From positions 1-64,000 of the forward strand of contig PDQG01000005.1 of assembly GCA_002747745.1 (NCBI GenBank): a stretch of DNA of 64,000 nt. Reading direction: 5' to 3'. Of this stretch, positions 34,103 to 43,163 are shown piece by piece. Source of the stretch: a bacterium DOLZORAL124_38_8. GTDB lineage: Bacteria; Patescibacteriota; Gracilibacteria; UBA4473. A program made the position numbers and the translations under genes. The number at the start of each line of letters is the position of its first letter. Positions within the stretch are counted from its first letter, which is position 1. The notes beneath the pieces were generated by a model, which was not told the DNA's origin, ran no database searches, and saw only the letters and a program-made list of their open reading frames with translations.

Positions 34103-36094
34103 ATGAGTTTTAGTGTGCACACATTTGAAATAAACCCTGACGGAAATAATTTAGGGTTTGCCTTCCACGAAACTATTGGTGAAGGGCGTGAAATATATTT
34201 TTTGGGGAAATTTCAAGTCGACACCATCGATGCTTCGGCTATCGCCGAAGAACTTTTTGGAACGGTGGTTGATAGTTTAACGAAAAACAGCGAGTCTGAC
34301 CAATACGAAGCATTTGAACAAGCGTTGAAAGGAGCGAATAATGTAGTGAAACGCTTAAAACAAAAAATGCCGAGTGATCCAGAAATTGTGATTGCGTATT
34401 TTGATTTTCATCATTTATATTTGACCCAATCGGGCGGAGCCGAATCATATTTAATTCGAGAAGACAGCTTGTCACAAATTTCGGAACCTTCAACCGATGA
34501 AGATGTATTGTTTAGCAATGTTCTCATTGGGAATGTATCAGTACAAGATGTGTTGGTATTTTCAAACACTCGGTTATTGCGAACGGTAACAAACACGCAA
34601 TTTTCAGACATTTTTCAACAAGCATCGTTTGATGATGCCGTGGCTCAGTTAAGACACTCTTTAATGAGTGCTTCGGAAGAAGATATGTTGGTAACGGTTA
34701 TCGGAATTGGGAAGAAGTCAACTTCTGGTCCGGCGGCGTTTTTATCAAAAATGGTTTCAAAAGTGACGCCAGACAAAAACGTTCGTGGAACGGTTCTTGC
34801 TTCAGAAAAGGACGCCGTATCAACGGAGACAGAAATTGAAGACTCAGCCGAGGCAGACGTTTTAGAAACTACAGAAGACGCAACAGAAGAACGATTAGAT
34901 TTGGCGGAGGAATCAGCCTCAACCGAGACAAAAGACGTGTGGCTTGACTCATTCAATCTTTTACAAACAACCGTTAAACGATGGTTGGGGAAAATTTCGC
35001 TCGAACAATGGAAAAAATTGATTATTGGCGGAGCGGCTGTTTTGTTATTGTTTGTAGGAATTCGGTTCATTATGAATTATGAATCGGAAGCCGATGCGGC
35101 GTTGCGAGCGGAATTGCAAGTGGCTCGACAATCTTTGTCTGAAGCAGACACGTTGTTGATTCAAGGTGACCGAGAACAAGCGGCGGTGTTAATTGAGAAA
35201 GCACGAAAATCGGCACAAAATGTTTTGAGTTCTAAAACAAAAACGTTCCGGTTTGACGCTCAAACCGTGTTAAAAGATGTACAAGAAAAGCAATTATCGG
35301 TTGAAAATGCTCGAAAGGTGAATCCAGAAATTTTGGCTGATTTGTCTTTGAAGAATGATAAGGTTTCGGCCTTGGGTATTTTACCGTTGCAAAATAATTC
35401 GTATGTGTATGACTCGCGACGTATTTATAAGACGGTGCGCGATATTGTGGAACGAGGATTAAAAATTTCTGATTCAGAAAGTATTATTGCTGGAGCGGTT
35501 CGTTCGGGGCAAAAGGTGTTGACGTTCTTGTCAGACGCTCCTCGGGTGATTGAAATGAGAGGCGGGGTTATTTCGCCAATGTCTACGGCGGATGAAACCT
35601 GGAAAACCGGAATTGATTTGAAAAACTTTGGAGCTCGGTATTTGTATGTATTGGATCCAGTTTCGAATCAAATTTGGAAATACACGCGAAAAAGCTCTAG
35701 TTATAGTGGGGCTACGGCGTATAGTTCGGGGGTAGATTTAAGTCGAGCCATTAGTATGGCAATTGACGGAGCTATTTACGTATTGTCTGATGACGGAAAG
35801 ATTCAAAAATTATTCCGAGGAAATAAAGTTGAATATGGGTTTAGGAACCTTCCAAGCATTCCTTTTTCTGGAAAAAATCTCAAACTTTATACCACGGCAA
35901 ATCAAGATTATCTGTATGTATTAGACCCAGCGAATACGAGAATCCTCGTGTTTGATAAAGGAGAACGATTTGCGACGTATAAAAAACAAGTGTTGTTTGA
36001 ATCAGTGGCCAATGTTCGCGACTTCTTCGTCGATGACGATGAGCAAAAAGCAACGATTGTAACGGATCAAAAATTGTATGAATTCGGACTGTAA
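34103..36094 (+). CDS. Membrane protein with PP2C-like domain and probable beta-propeller
   Basis: A 663-residue protein. Residues 1-200 resemble a PP2C phosphatase (FEQALKGANNVVKRL, IAYFDFHHLYLTQSGGAESYLIRE, split as a GDS-YLI-like block). The usual metal motif DGMGG is missing, so catalytic activity is doubtful. An acidic linker (about 235-290) leads to one membrane helix (about 313-330). A helical segment follows, then about 300 residues of repeated beta strands (YLYVLDPVSNQIWKYTR, YLYVLDPANTRILVFDKG) that look like an NHL/YVTN propeller facing outward. It may sense an outside ligand. It overlaps the ferredoxin gene by 17 bases, so translation is coupled. Confidence 0.65.
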   Translation: MSFSVHTFEINPDGNNLGFAFHETIGEGREIYFLGKFQVDTIDASAIAEELFGTVVDSLTKNSESDQYEAFEQALKGANNVVKRLKQKMPSDPEIVIAYFDFHHLYLTQSGGAESYLIREDSLSQISEPSTDEDVLFSNVLIGNVSVQDVLVFSNTRLLRTVTNTQFSDIFQQASFDDAVAQLRHSLMSASEEDMLVTVIGIGKKSTSGPAAFLSKMVSKVTPDKNVRGTVLASEKDAVSTETEIEDSAEADVLETTEDATEERLDLAEESASTETKDVWLDSFNLLQTTVKRWLGKISLEQWKKLIIGGAAVLLLFVGIRFIMNYESEADAALRAELQVARQSLSEADTLLIQGDREQAAVLIEKARKSAQNVLSSKTKTFRFDAQTVLKDVQEKQLSVENARKVNPEILADLSLKNDKVSALGILPLQNNSYVYDSRRIYKTVRDIVERGLKISDSESIIAGAVRSGQKVLTFLSDAPRVIEMRGGVISPMSTADETWKTGIDLKNFGARYLYVLDPVSNQIWKYTRKSSSYSGATAYSSGVDLSRAISMAIDGAIYVLSDDGKIQKLFRGNKVEYGFRNLPSIPFSGKNLKLYTTANQDYLYVLDPANTRILVFDKGERFATYKKQVLFESVANVRDFFVDDDEQKATIVTDQKLYEFGL

Positions 36095-36329
36095 AAAAGC
36101 TCGAGTATCAGTTTGTACCGGACCAGCTTGTTCAAAACGGTTTTCAAAATACGTTTTAGAACGAGCTGAGGCCGAAGCCAAAAGGAATTCAAAAGTTTCG
36201 GTTTGTGCGGGAAACTGTTGTGGAAATTGTGCCAAGGGCGTATCGGTGGTGGTCGAAAAAAATGGAAATCGGAAAATTATTTCAGAGGTGGATCCTATTA
36301 AAGTGGCGAAATTGATTGATAACTTGTAA
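36078..36329 (+). CDS. Thioredoxin-like [2Fe-2S] ferredoxin
   Basis: An 83-residue protein with the thioredoxin-fold ferredoxin pattern: CTGPACSKRFS near 13-22, then CAGNCCGNCAKGV near 43-55, whose Cys should hold a [2Fe-2S] cluster. The closing segment VDPIKVAKLIDN is typical of the domain. The start overlaps the end of the PP2C-like gene, and the flavin reductase begins at the stop codon (TAATG overlap). It is probably the electron carrier of that reductase. Confidence 0.85.
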   Translation: MNSDCKKARVSVCTGPACSKRFSKYVLERAEAEAKRNSKVSVCAGNCCGNCAKGVSVVVEKNGNRKIISEVDPIKVAKLIDNL

Positions 36330-37033
36330 TGATGCAGGAATATTCTACCGAGTTAATTTTTCGGCAACCGGTGTCGTCAGATATGGTGATTTTTCGGTTT
36401 ACGAAACCTCAAAACTGGACGTTTGAAGTGGGACAATTTATTTCTCTCAAATTTGGAGAACGTTCTTTTCGGGCGTATTCAATTGCTTCGTTGCCAGAAG
36501 AGAATTTTATCGAACTCGTGGTGCGTTTGGTTGCTGGTGGGTTGGCGTCGGAGGTGTTCCGTACGGCGAAAATCGGACAAAAATTCGTGTTTCGTGGGGC
36601 GTTTGGTCAGTTTCAGTTATCTGAAAATTTGGCTTTTCCTTTGGTGTTTTGTGCTACGGGCAGTGGGATTGCGCCTTTGCGAGCTATGATTCGGTCGGAA
36701 GCTCGAAAACCCAATCCTCGTCCGATGTATTTACTGTATGGAGGACGAACTTTGTCTGATTTAGCTTATTGGGAAGAGTTTGTTAAATTTTCAAATTTGA
36801 CCATATATTTGGGGTTATCGCAGGCTTCAGAAACTGAGGTAGAAGTTTTAGCATTTCAACCAGAGGTTCAAGTTCATCGTGGGCGTATTACGCATTTTGT
36901 CCGACCAGAAATGTTTGGAAATGACGCTGAATATTATATTTGTGGCAATGGAGATATGGTTACTAGGGTTCGAGAACAATTATTGGCACAATTTGTGAAA
37001 GAAACGCACATTCATCAAGAACGATTTAATTAG
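36329..37033 (+). CDS. FAD/NAD(P)H ferredoxin-reductase-like oxidoreductase
   Basis: A 234-residue oxidoreductase. FAD-binding motif RAYSIAS is near residue 49 and is followed by LVVRLVAGGLAS. The NAD(P)-binding part has CATGSGIAPLRAM near 110-122, LLYGGRTLSDLAY and YICGNGDMVT near the C-terminus. There is no fused [2Fe-2S] domain; the separate ferredoxin encoded just before it would take this role. The pair forms a short NAD(P)H-ferredoxin electron chain. The final acceptor is unknown. Confidence 0.9.
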   Translation: MMQEYSTELIFRQPVSSDMVIFRFTKPQNWTFEVGQFISLKFGERSFRAYSIASLPEENFIELVVRLVAGGLASEVFRTAKIGQKFVFRGAFGQFQLSENLAFPLVFCATGSGIAPLRAMIRSEARKPNPRPMYLLYGGRTLSDLAYWEEFVKFSNLTIYLGLSQASETEVEVLAFQPEVQVHRGRITHFVRPEMFGNDAEYYICGNGDMVTRVREQLLAQFVKETHIHQERFN

Positions 37034-37140
37034 TCTGTTCATTGGGATTTGAGCATTTTATTGTGATGATTTTTTGCTCGAACTCTTTTTGCCGGCAATG
37101 GTTGATTTTTTGCTTTATTTTTGGTATAATAACCTGAAAA

Positions 37141-38577
37141 ATGAAAAAAATACTGTTTGGATTCGTGGCGTTTAGTCTGTTGGTAGGAAGCAGCGTGTTG
37201 GCACAAGAGGAAAAACCAGCTAAGACTTTCTTATCTCAGGCTGAGGTAAAGAAAAAAGCAAAATTAGCTTGTTCTTCAAAGGTGGTGCAACGGTTGGTGT
37301 ATGATCGTGCAAAAATGGAAATAGTCGTGCAGAATCCCGCCTCGGCAGATAAAAAAGAGGTAGATCAATATGGATTTGAAGACCTTGAATCGGGATTACT
37401 GTTTCTTGGATATTGGTATGAAACAATTGATGGAGTCCTGTCGGATGAGCAACGAAAAGAGGCCGCTGAGATGGTTAAAAATGGCCGTATGTCTGATGCG
37501 TATTTTGTGTTAAATAAAGGGCATATGGTAAATTCTAACAATTTTCTTTGTCCAGATCCTCGGTATGCCGAGGAATCTTATAAACGGAGTACGGCGAGTT
37601 CGCAATCGGTGTTTTTAAAACAAGTGTGTCGAAAGAATTTGCTGGTTTTGGCGCAAGAAGGTTGTCAGAATAATTTGAATAAATTAAAACGAGATAATTA
37701 TGAAAAAATTCAAAAGATAAAAGTGGATTATAAACCAGAGCAAAAAGAGAAATATTTGCAAGCTTTAAAAACAATATTGCCGGATTATAAAGAAACATTT
37801 GTTTGGCCGATTACTCCCCAAAAAAATAAGCCTGTGTTATCAGCTAGAGTGGAATTGTGGAAGAAATTTGTAGAACAGTTGTCGGATATTAAGTCTGAAC
37901 TGGATAATAATGAAAAACTGAAATCTAAACAGAAAAAATCAGACAGCGCTCTGTTGAATTCTTTGGAGTCAAAGATTACCGAATTGCAAGTGGCGGTAGA
38001 GCGGTTTGATAACCATGTGAAAGAAAATGAGAAGGAGAAAACTGTGCCTAAAGTTTTGAAAAGTCAATCTTTGCAAGAGTATCTTAAAAGTAGAGAATTT
38101 GATTTGAAAGCACTGAAGGAGTTATTTGCGGAACAGAATAAAAAAATAAAAGAGGAGGTGGCATCAAATACAGGAAACAAGACGGTTCTTCGGCATAAAA
38201 TTTCTTATATTCAAACACGGATTCGGCAACTGGCCTTTTCGGATATATCTGATGGAGCGTCTTCGTTTAACGTGAGTGGCGTTTTGGTTTCGAAAACGGC
38301 GGAAAACGGAAAAGTGAGTCGAGAAGGTCGCTGGAGTTTGTTTGAATCGGGCGAAAATAACTTTTTTGATAAAATTATTAAATTGGTGGCTGGGGTTGCT
38401 GGGACCCTCGGGGTGGTGATTCTGATTATCGGTATTGTGTTTCTGGTGGTTGCCAATGGTGATGACACCCAAATTACCAAAGGAAAAGAATTGATTCTGT
38501 ATGCATTGGGTGGATTATTTGTTGTCTTTATTAGCTTTATTGTGATACAGTTTGTAATAGATTTATTAGTATGGTAA
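37141..38577 (+). CDS. Exported coiled-coil protein with C-terminal VirB2-like two-helix module
   Basis: A 478-residue protein. A signal peptide (1-21) is followed by a region of about 370 residues that is Lys/Glu-rich, partly coiled coil, with four Cys in the first half. Two membrane helices close the protein (about 415-437 and 447-472), separated by VANGDDTQITKGKEL, the same loop pattern as in the VirB2-like proteins at 26-27.7 kb. A promoter-like TATAAT lies in GGTATAATAACC just upstream of the ATG. It overlaps the next gene by seven bases. I do not recognise the large outer domain. Confidence 0.65.
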   Translation: MKKILFGFVAFSLLVGSSVLAQEEKPAKTFLSQAEVKKKAKLACSSKVVQRLVYDRAKMEIVVQNPASADKKEVDQYGFEDLESGLLFLGYWYETIDGVLSDEQRKEAAEMVKNGRMSDAYFVLNKGHMVNSNNFLCPDPRYAEESYKRSTASSQSVFLKQVCRKNLLVLAQEGCQNNLNKLKRDNYEKIQKIKVDYKPEQKEKYLQALKTILPDYKETFVWPITPQKNKPVLSARVELWKKFVEQLSDIKSELDNNEKLKSKQKKSDSALLNSLESKITELQVAVERFDNHVKENEKEKTVPKVLKSQSLQEYLKSREFDLKALKELFAEQNKKIKEEVASNTGNKTVLRHKISYIQTRIRQLAFSDISDGASSFNVSGVLVSKTAENGKVSREGRWSLFESGENNFFDKIIKLVAGVAGTLGVVILIIGIVFLVVANGDDTQITKGKELILYALGGLFVVFISFIVIQFVIDLLVW

Positions 38578-39257
38578 AAAAGTTATTATCACTGGGGTTC
38601 GTTTTGTTGGGAGTTCTTATGGGGACGGCTCAGGCGCAAGTGTCTGAAAAGTCTTTTCCCAATACGGCTTGTAAATCAGTCGACGTGGTTTATTTATCAG
38701 AAAAAAGTTCGGGAAATTTACGATTGTTTAGAGTGGAAAAGTTCTCAGATAATTTGACTTGGAGGTTGCACACGACGAGCCAAGATATTCTGAAGCGTTT
38801 GAAAGATAAAAAACAAATGGAGTTTGTGACCATTGAAAAAGGGATAGATCCATTGAATGAGGAAGTTGTTTTTAATTCAAACCATGTTATTTTACGGTTT
38901 GATTTTGGTATGGGTGATGATGGATTTCATGTCTATAAAAAATATTGTGTTGATTTTCAAGAAGCCATTCCGATTGGTCAGAAGAGCGGAGAATTAGCGA
39001 AATCAGTTGGGGGTGATACAGGAATTGATTTAGTCAAAAGTTATGTGGCCATGGTGTACCGAGTGGGAGTAACTTTGTTGAGTTTGATTTGTGTCTTAGT
39101 GATTGTGGTTTCTGGAATCCAAATTTCGTCTGCAGGAGTTGATTCAGGAGCGGTTGAACAAGCCAAAGGAAGAATTGCACAAGCCCTTTTGAGTTTGGCG
39201 TTGTTGTTTGGTTCGGCGATGATTTTAAAAGCTATTAATCCTGGTTTCTTCTTGTAA
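38571..39257 (+). CDS. Exported VirB2-like two-helix protein
   Basis: A 228-residue protein with signal peptide (1-22, ending AQAQ), an unrecognised beta-rich outer domain with two Cys, and two C-terminal membrane helices (about 158-178 and 198-220) split by SSAGVDSGAVEQAKGRI. The start lies inside the last codons of the gene before it, so the two are translationally coupled. With those at 26-27.7 kb it makes four proteins of this form in the window. Its role in a T4SS-like or pilus structure is inferred from the membrane module only. Confidence 0.62.
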   Translation: MVKKLLSLGFVLLGVLMGTAQAQVSEKSFPNTACKSVDVVYLSEKSSGNLRLFRVEKFSDNLTWRLHTTSQDILKRLKDKKQMEFVTIEKGIDPLNEEVVFNSNHVILRFDFGMGDDGFHVYKKYCVDFQEAIPIGQKSGELAKSVGGDTGIDLVKSYVAMVYRVGVTLLSLICVLVIVVSGIQISSAGVDSGAVEQAKGRIAQALLSLALLFGSAMILKAINPGFFL

Positions 39258-39342
39258 AGGTGTTTTTGGTGAAATCGGAAGAGAAGGAATCGAATGATGT
39301 TTGTGAGACGGCAGAATGAAAGTTTTGAAAAAATAAAATCTA

Positions 39343-39370
39343 TTGACATCCGATAGGTTTTTTTTATTCT
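39343..39370 (+). promoter_or_regulatory. Promoter of rpsO
   Basis: TTGACA at 39343-39348 and TATTCT at 39365-39370, 16 bases apart, 33 bases before the rpsO ATG. Confidence 0.7.
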
Positions 39371-39402
39371 AGCCCACGAATTATTAAAGATATCATATTC
39401 TC

Positions 39403-39666
39403 ATGGATAAGACCGTAAAGAAAGCCGTGGTAAAAGACTTTGGAAACCACGCCAAAGATTCTGGATCAGCCCCAGTACAAATTGCTTTGTTGACTAAAAA
39501 AATCAACCAATTGACTGAACATCTAAAAACACACAAAAAAGATAAACATTCTCGACGCGGATTGTTGGGAATGGTAGGGAAACGACGAAAATTGTCTCGT
39601 TACCTAAAACAAAAAGATGCAAAACGGTACGCTGAAGTAGCCGAAGCTCTTGGATTGCGGAAATAA
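39403..39666 (+). CDS. rpsO: 30S ribosomal protein S15
   Basis: An 87-residue S15, which binds 16S rRNA helices 20-22 early in 30S assembly. [23 protein letters not shown] and the block [20 protein letters not shown] are the classic signature (the first is cited here as [20 protein letters not shown]). It is followed by an intrinsic terminator and then pnp, the common bacterial rpsO-pnp order. Confidence 0.98.
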   Translation: MDKTVKKAVVKDFGNHAKDSGSAPVQIALLTKKINQLTEHLKTHKKDKHSRRGLLGMVGKRRKLSRYLKQKDAKRYAEVAEALGLRK

Positions 39667-39674
39667 TTTATGTG

Positions 39675-39702
39675 TCTGCCTTGCCCAAGGCAGATTTTTT
39701 TT
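39675..39702 (+). terminator. Intrinsic terminator/attenuator between rpsO and pnp
   Basis: TCTGCCTTG, short loop, CAAGGCAGA, then T8. Confidence 0.88.
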
Positions 39703-39768
39703 ACGGTGTGAAGAGAGTTTGAAAAAATTTTCGTTCACCGTTTTTTGTTTATTAACCATTTATACAAT

Positions 39769-41910
39769 ATGTTAGGAAAACTATTTAAAAAGAAACCTAC
39801 CCTCCACAATGTTAAAACACACTCAATAGATTTGGGGGGCGTAGATTTTGTTTTGGAGTCAGGAAAGTTGGCCCACTTGGCTGATGGATCGGTTACCGTT
39901 ACGTACGGAGATACCGTGCTTTTAGCTACGGCTGGAATGTCTGATACGCCACGAGAAGGAATTGATTTCTTTCCGTTGATGTGTGATTTTGAAGCGAAAT
40001 ACTACGCAACGGGAAAAATGAAAGGGTCGAAGTTTAGTAAACGAGAAGCTCGACCAGCTGATTCGGCTATTTTGACGGCTCGTTTGATTGATCGTCCTTT
40101 GCGACCAATGTTTCCCAAAGGAATGCAAAATGATGTACAATTAATTGTTACTTTATTGCAAGCCAAAGGTGATCGGTCGGTAGCGGCTGAAGCTATTACG
40201 GCGGCGTCAACCGCGGTGCAATTGTCAGGAATCCCAATCGAAGCACCAGTAGCGGCGGTACGAGTGGGAATGGACGAAGACGGGAACTTCTTTTTGAACC
40301 CAACGTATGAACAAGCCGAAAAAGGACTAGATTTGATTATTGCTGGTTCGGCGGATGCGATTTTGATGGTAGAAGCGGGAGCAAATTTGATTGCGGACGA
40401 AAAAATGTTGGAAGCGTTTGAATACGCGCACGAACAAATTAAAAAATTGTGTCAGGCACAAGAAGACTTCAAAAAACAATTTGAAATTAAAGCCAAAACC
40501 CCATCGTTCGCGGTGGAAAACGAAGCGGCGATTGAAGCCGTAAACTCAGTTTTGACCGAAAAAGATTACGCCAGCATTGGTGGAACAATGAAAAAAGATT
40601 ACAAAGCCTCGGTGCATGCCGTTGAAGAAAGATTATTGTCCGCCCTTGAAGCCGATATTGAGGCCGAAAAATTCACGAAAGGTGATTTGTTAAAAGTCAT
40701 GGGAAAAAACGCCGCTAAATTTATGCGGAAAAATATTTTTGAAAAAAATACGCGGTTAGACGGACGAAAACCAGATGAAATTCGACCTTTGTACACGGAA
40801 GTTGGTTTGTATCCACGATTACACGGAACTGGATTGTTCCAGCGAGGAGATACCCAAGCGTTATCGATTGTAACGTTGGCTGGTCCAGGAAACGAATTGA
40901 TTTTAGATGATGCTGGTTTAGATGGCGAACATAAACAAACATACATGCATCACTATAATTTTCCACCTTATTCGGTGGGAGAAGTTCGACCAATGCGCGG
41001 AACTGGACGCCGAGAAATTGGACACGGAGCGTTAGGAGAACGAGCTTTGAAATATATGGTGCCAACGGCGGCGGAAGGGTTTCCGTATACGGTGCGAGTG
41101 GTGTCAGAAATTTTGGCTTGTAATGGTTCGTCTTCGATGGCGGCGGTGTGTGGTCAAACTTTGAGTTTGATGGACGCCGGAGTGCCAATTAAAGCTCCAA
41201 TTGCTGGGATTGCGATGGGATTAGTAACCGATGAAAATGGAAACTATACTATCTTGACTGATATTCAAGGAGCGGAAGATTTTGACGGAGATATGGACTT
41301 GAAAGTTTGTGGAGATGAAAATGGATTGACTTCGTTGCAAATGGATATCAAATTGAAAGGACTAAAAATGTCTCTGCTTAAAGAAGCGTTAGAAAAAGCC
41401 AAAATAGCTCGAACGACTATCTTGAAAAATATGAAAGAAACGATTCCAGCGCCACGAGAAACCATGAGTGAGTTTGCTCCACGAGTGATTTCGTTTAAAA
41501 TTGAAGACGACGATATTCGAGTGGTGATTGGAAAAGGAGGAGAAACAATTCAAGGACTTTGTGCGGAACATAATGTAACGATTGATATTTCGGATGACGC
41601 AGTGGTAGCTATTTCTGGAGTGGGAGAAGCGGTTGATGTAGCGAAAGCGGCTATTGATAAAATGTTGTATAAACCACAAGTAGGAGATGTGTTCGAAAAC
41701 TGTACGGTTAAATCAATTATGGATTTTGGAGCCTTTGTTGAATATTTGCCAGGAAAAGAAGCTTTGGTGCACGTGTCTGAAATTGCTAATGAACGAGTAA
41801 ACAATGTGCATGATTACTTGAAAGAAGGACAAAAAGTCGCGGTAAAAATTACTGGGTTCGATAAAAAAGGACGAGAACAGTTATCGATGAAAGCGTTATT
41901 GAAGAAATAA
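39769..41910 (+). CDS. pnp: Polynucleotide phosphorylase
   Basis: A 713-residue 3'-5' exoribonuclease that degrades RNA with phosphate. Two RNase PH-like cores are visible: the first with EARPADSAILTARLIDRPLRP, cited as ARLIDRPLRPMFP, and the second with GLFQRGDTQALSI, RREIGHGALGERAL and the DMDLKV metal site. A KH domain (IRVVIGKGGETIQGL) and an S1 domain (GAFVEYLPGKEALVHVSEI) close the protein. The ATG at 39769 is chosen; the frame is open 24 bases more. All parts are present and the length is normal. Confidence 0.98.
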   Translation: MLGKLFKKKPTLHNVKTHSIDLGGVDFVLESGKLAHLADGSVTVTYGDTVLLATAGMSDTPREGIDFFPLMCDFEAKYYATGKMKGSKFSKREARPADSAILTARLIDRPLRPMFPKGMQNDVQLIVTLLQAKGDRSVAAEAITAASTAVQLSGIPIEAPVAAVRVGMDEDGNFFLNPTYEQAEKGLDLIIAGSADAILMVEAGANLIADEKMLEAFEYAHEQIKKLCQAQEDFKKQFEIKAKTPSFAVENEAAIEAVNSVLTEKDYASIGGTMKKDYKASVHAVEERLLSALEADIEAEKFTKGDLLKVMGKNAAKFMRKNIFEKNTRLDGRKPDEIRPLYTEVGLYPRLHGTGLFQRGDTQALSIVTLAGPGNELILDDAGLDGEHKQTYMHHYNFPPYSVGEVRPMRGTGRREIGHGALGERALKYMVPTAAEGFPYTVRVVSEILACNGSSSMAAVCGQTLSLMDAGVPIKAPIAGIAMGLVTDENGNYTILTDIQGAEDFDGDMDLKVCGDENGLTSLQMDIKLKGLKMSLLKEALEKAKIARTTILKNMKETIPAPRETMSEFAPRVISFKIEDDDIRVVIGKGGETIQGLCAEHNVTIDISDDAVVAISGVGEAVDVAKAAIDKMLYKPQVGDVFENCTVKSIMDFGAFVEYLPGKEALVHVSEIANERVNNVHDYLKEGQKVAVKITGFDKKGREQLSMKALLKK

Positions 41911-41935
41911 GAATTCATTCATTTCATTCTTGTAT

Positions 41936-41972
41936 AAAAAAGACACCACTAAAATGAGTGGTGTTTTTTATA
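41936..41972 (+). terminator. Intrinsic terminator after pnp
   Basis: ACACCACT, AAAATG loop, AGTGGTGT, T-rich tail. It is nearly the same as the hairpin at 42508-42543. Confidence 0.9.
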
Positions 41973-41989
41973 AAAAAAAATTTTTTTTG

Positions 41990-42017
41990 TTGACATTTTT
42001 GTTTTTTGTTTTATGGT
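41990..42017 (+). promoter_or_regulatory. Promoter of the 155-aa membrane protein gene
   Basis: TTGACA at 41990-41995 and TATGGT at 42012-42017 with a 16-base spacer, 25 bases before the ATG at 42042. Confidence 0.65.
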
Positions 42018-42041
42018 TTCAGTGTTTTTATATTGACAAAA

Positions 42042-42482
42042 ATGGAGAAATTAAAAGAAAAAGATTCTTTATTGGATAAAGATGTTTGGCTTGCCCCAAG
42101 CGGACCGCTCATAAAAGATTTTTCAGAGTATTCTGAAAATCCAAATAAATTTAAGTTTTTATTGAAATCTCCTCTGGCTAAAATCGTGGCGGGCGTTTCA
42201 ACAGCAGTAGTTTTGCAGTTAATTCTTCCTGATACAGAAGAGAGATTGGTTCATCCGATATTTGAGTGTGAATTTAATTATAAGGATTTTTCTACTATTG
42301 TGGTTTTATTAGCAACATTTGGGTGGGCTCTTACTCAAGCGTTTCATAATATTGGTAGTTCGAGTGTGTTTGTTCGAAAGTCTCGGGCAGAAATTAAGGC
42401 TCGTAGGGAAGAAATAGAAGAAAAATTGAAAAACAATAGAAAAGATTGGATAAGGGAAATGGAGGATGAGTTTCAAAGTTAA
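42042..42482 (+). CDS. Hypothetical membrane protein
   Basis: A 146-residue protein with two hydrophobic segments (about 43-60 and 84-103) and a charged C-terminal coiled-coil helix (KSRAEIKARREEIEEKLKNN). I do not recognise the family. The ATG at 42042 fits the promoter; an upstream in-frame ATG at 42006 lies within the promoter. Nearly identical terminator hairpins stand on both sides, so the gene forms its own small transcription unit. Codon use is more AT-rich than that of pnp. Confidence 0.6.
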   Translation: MEKLKEKDSLLDKDVWLAPSGPLIKDFSEYSENPNKFKFLLKSPLAKIVAGVSTAVVLQLILPDTEERLVHPIFECEFNYKDFSTIVVLLATFGWALTQAFHNIGSSSVFVRKSRAEIKARREEIEEKLKNNRKDWIREMEDEFQS

Positions 42483-42507
42483 TTGTTAACGGGAAATAAT
42501 AATGAAT

Positions 42508-42543
42508 AAAAAAAACACCACTAGAATGAGTGGTGTTTTTTTG
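42508..42543 (+). terminator. Intrinsic terminator after the membrane protein gene
   Basis: ACACCACT, AGAATG loop, AGTGGTGT, then T8. A-rich on the left, so it could also end grpE transcription from the other strand. Confidence 0.9.
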
Positions 42544-42579
42544 TTTATCCTGTATCCAGTGTGAAAAGTTCGTGTTTTT

Positions 42580-43074
42580 TTATTCTTGAGCGGCGGATAC
42601 TTTGGCAGGAAGAATAACTTGTTCGTGTAGTTTCCACCCAGGTTCTAACACTTGTACTATGCATCCAGGTTGCCCTTCGGCTACCATAAGCACTTCGTGT
42701 TCGTTTGGGTTTACTTCGGTTTCTGGGGCTGGGTTTATTGCTGTTAACCCTACCGTTTCCAGATTTTTCCATAGTTTTTCTACTACTTGTTTGATTGATT
42801 CGTCTTGCGAGTGATCGGCTCCAAGTTTTAGTTCTAAAAACGAAGGAATTACTTTTTTCAAAAAATCAGCCACGGCAAATTGGCTCCACAGTTTCTTGTT
42901 TTCGGTTTCTCGACGCTGAAAATTGGCTAAGTCCGCCAAGGCTCTCATTTGTGCTTCTTTGGCGGTTTCGGTTTCGGTTTGTGCAGCGGCTAAGTCTGCT
43001 TCGAGCGTTTCAATTTTAGCGGTTAATTCTTCTAATCCGTTGAGGGTGGTTTCTTGTGTTTTATCTTTGGTCAT
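42580..43074 (-). CDS. grpE: GrpE nucleotide exchange factor
   Basis: A 164-residue GrpE, the nucleotide exchange factor of DnaK. A long N-terminal coiled coil (about 10-50) leads to ALADLANFQRRETENKK, then FLKKVIPSFLELKLG, and the beta-wing domain with NPNEHEVLMV and CIVQVLEPGWKLHEQVILPA (split, with the typical GWKLHEQVILPAKV end; GY in most homologues). dnaK and dnaJ are not beside it, so the heat-shock operon is split here. Confidence 0.95.
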   Translation of the reverse strand: MTKDKTQETTLNGLEELTAKIETLEADLAAAQTETETAKEAQMRALADLANFQRRETENKKLWSQFAVADFLKKVIPSFLELKLGADHSQDESIKQVVEKLWKNLETVGLTAINPAPETEVNPNEHEVLMVAEGQPGCIVQVLEPGWKLHEQVILPAKVSAAQE

Positions 43075-43163
43075 AGGTATAAAAGTTCTAATTTATTGTG
43101 CTCGCAGTTTGACAAAAAATGAGTAATTCGTCAAAGTTAGGGTAGATATTTTTTAATATTTTT

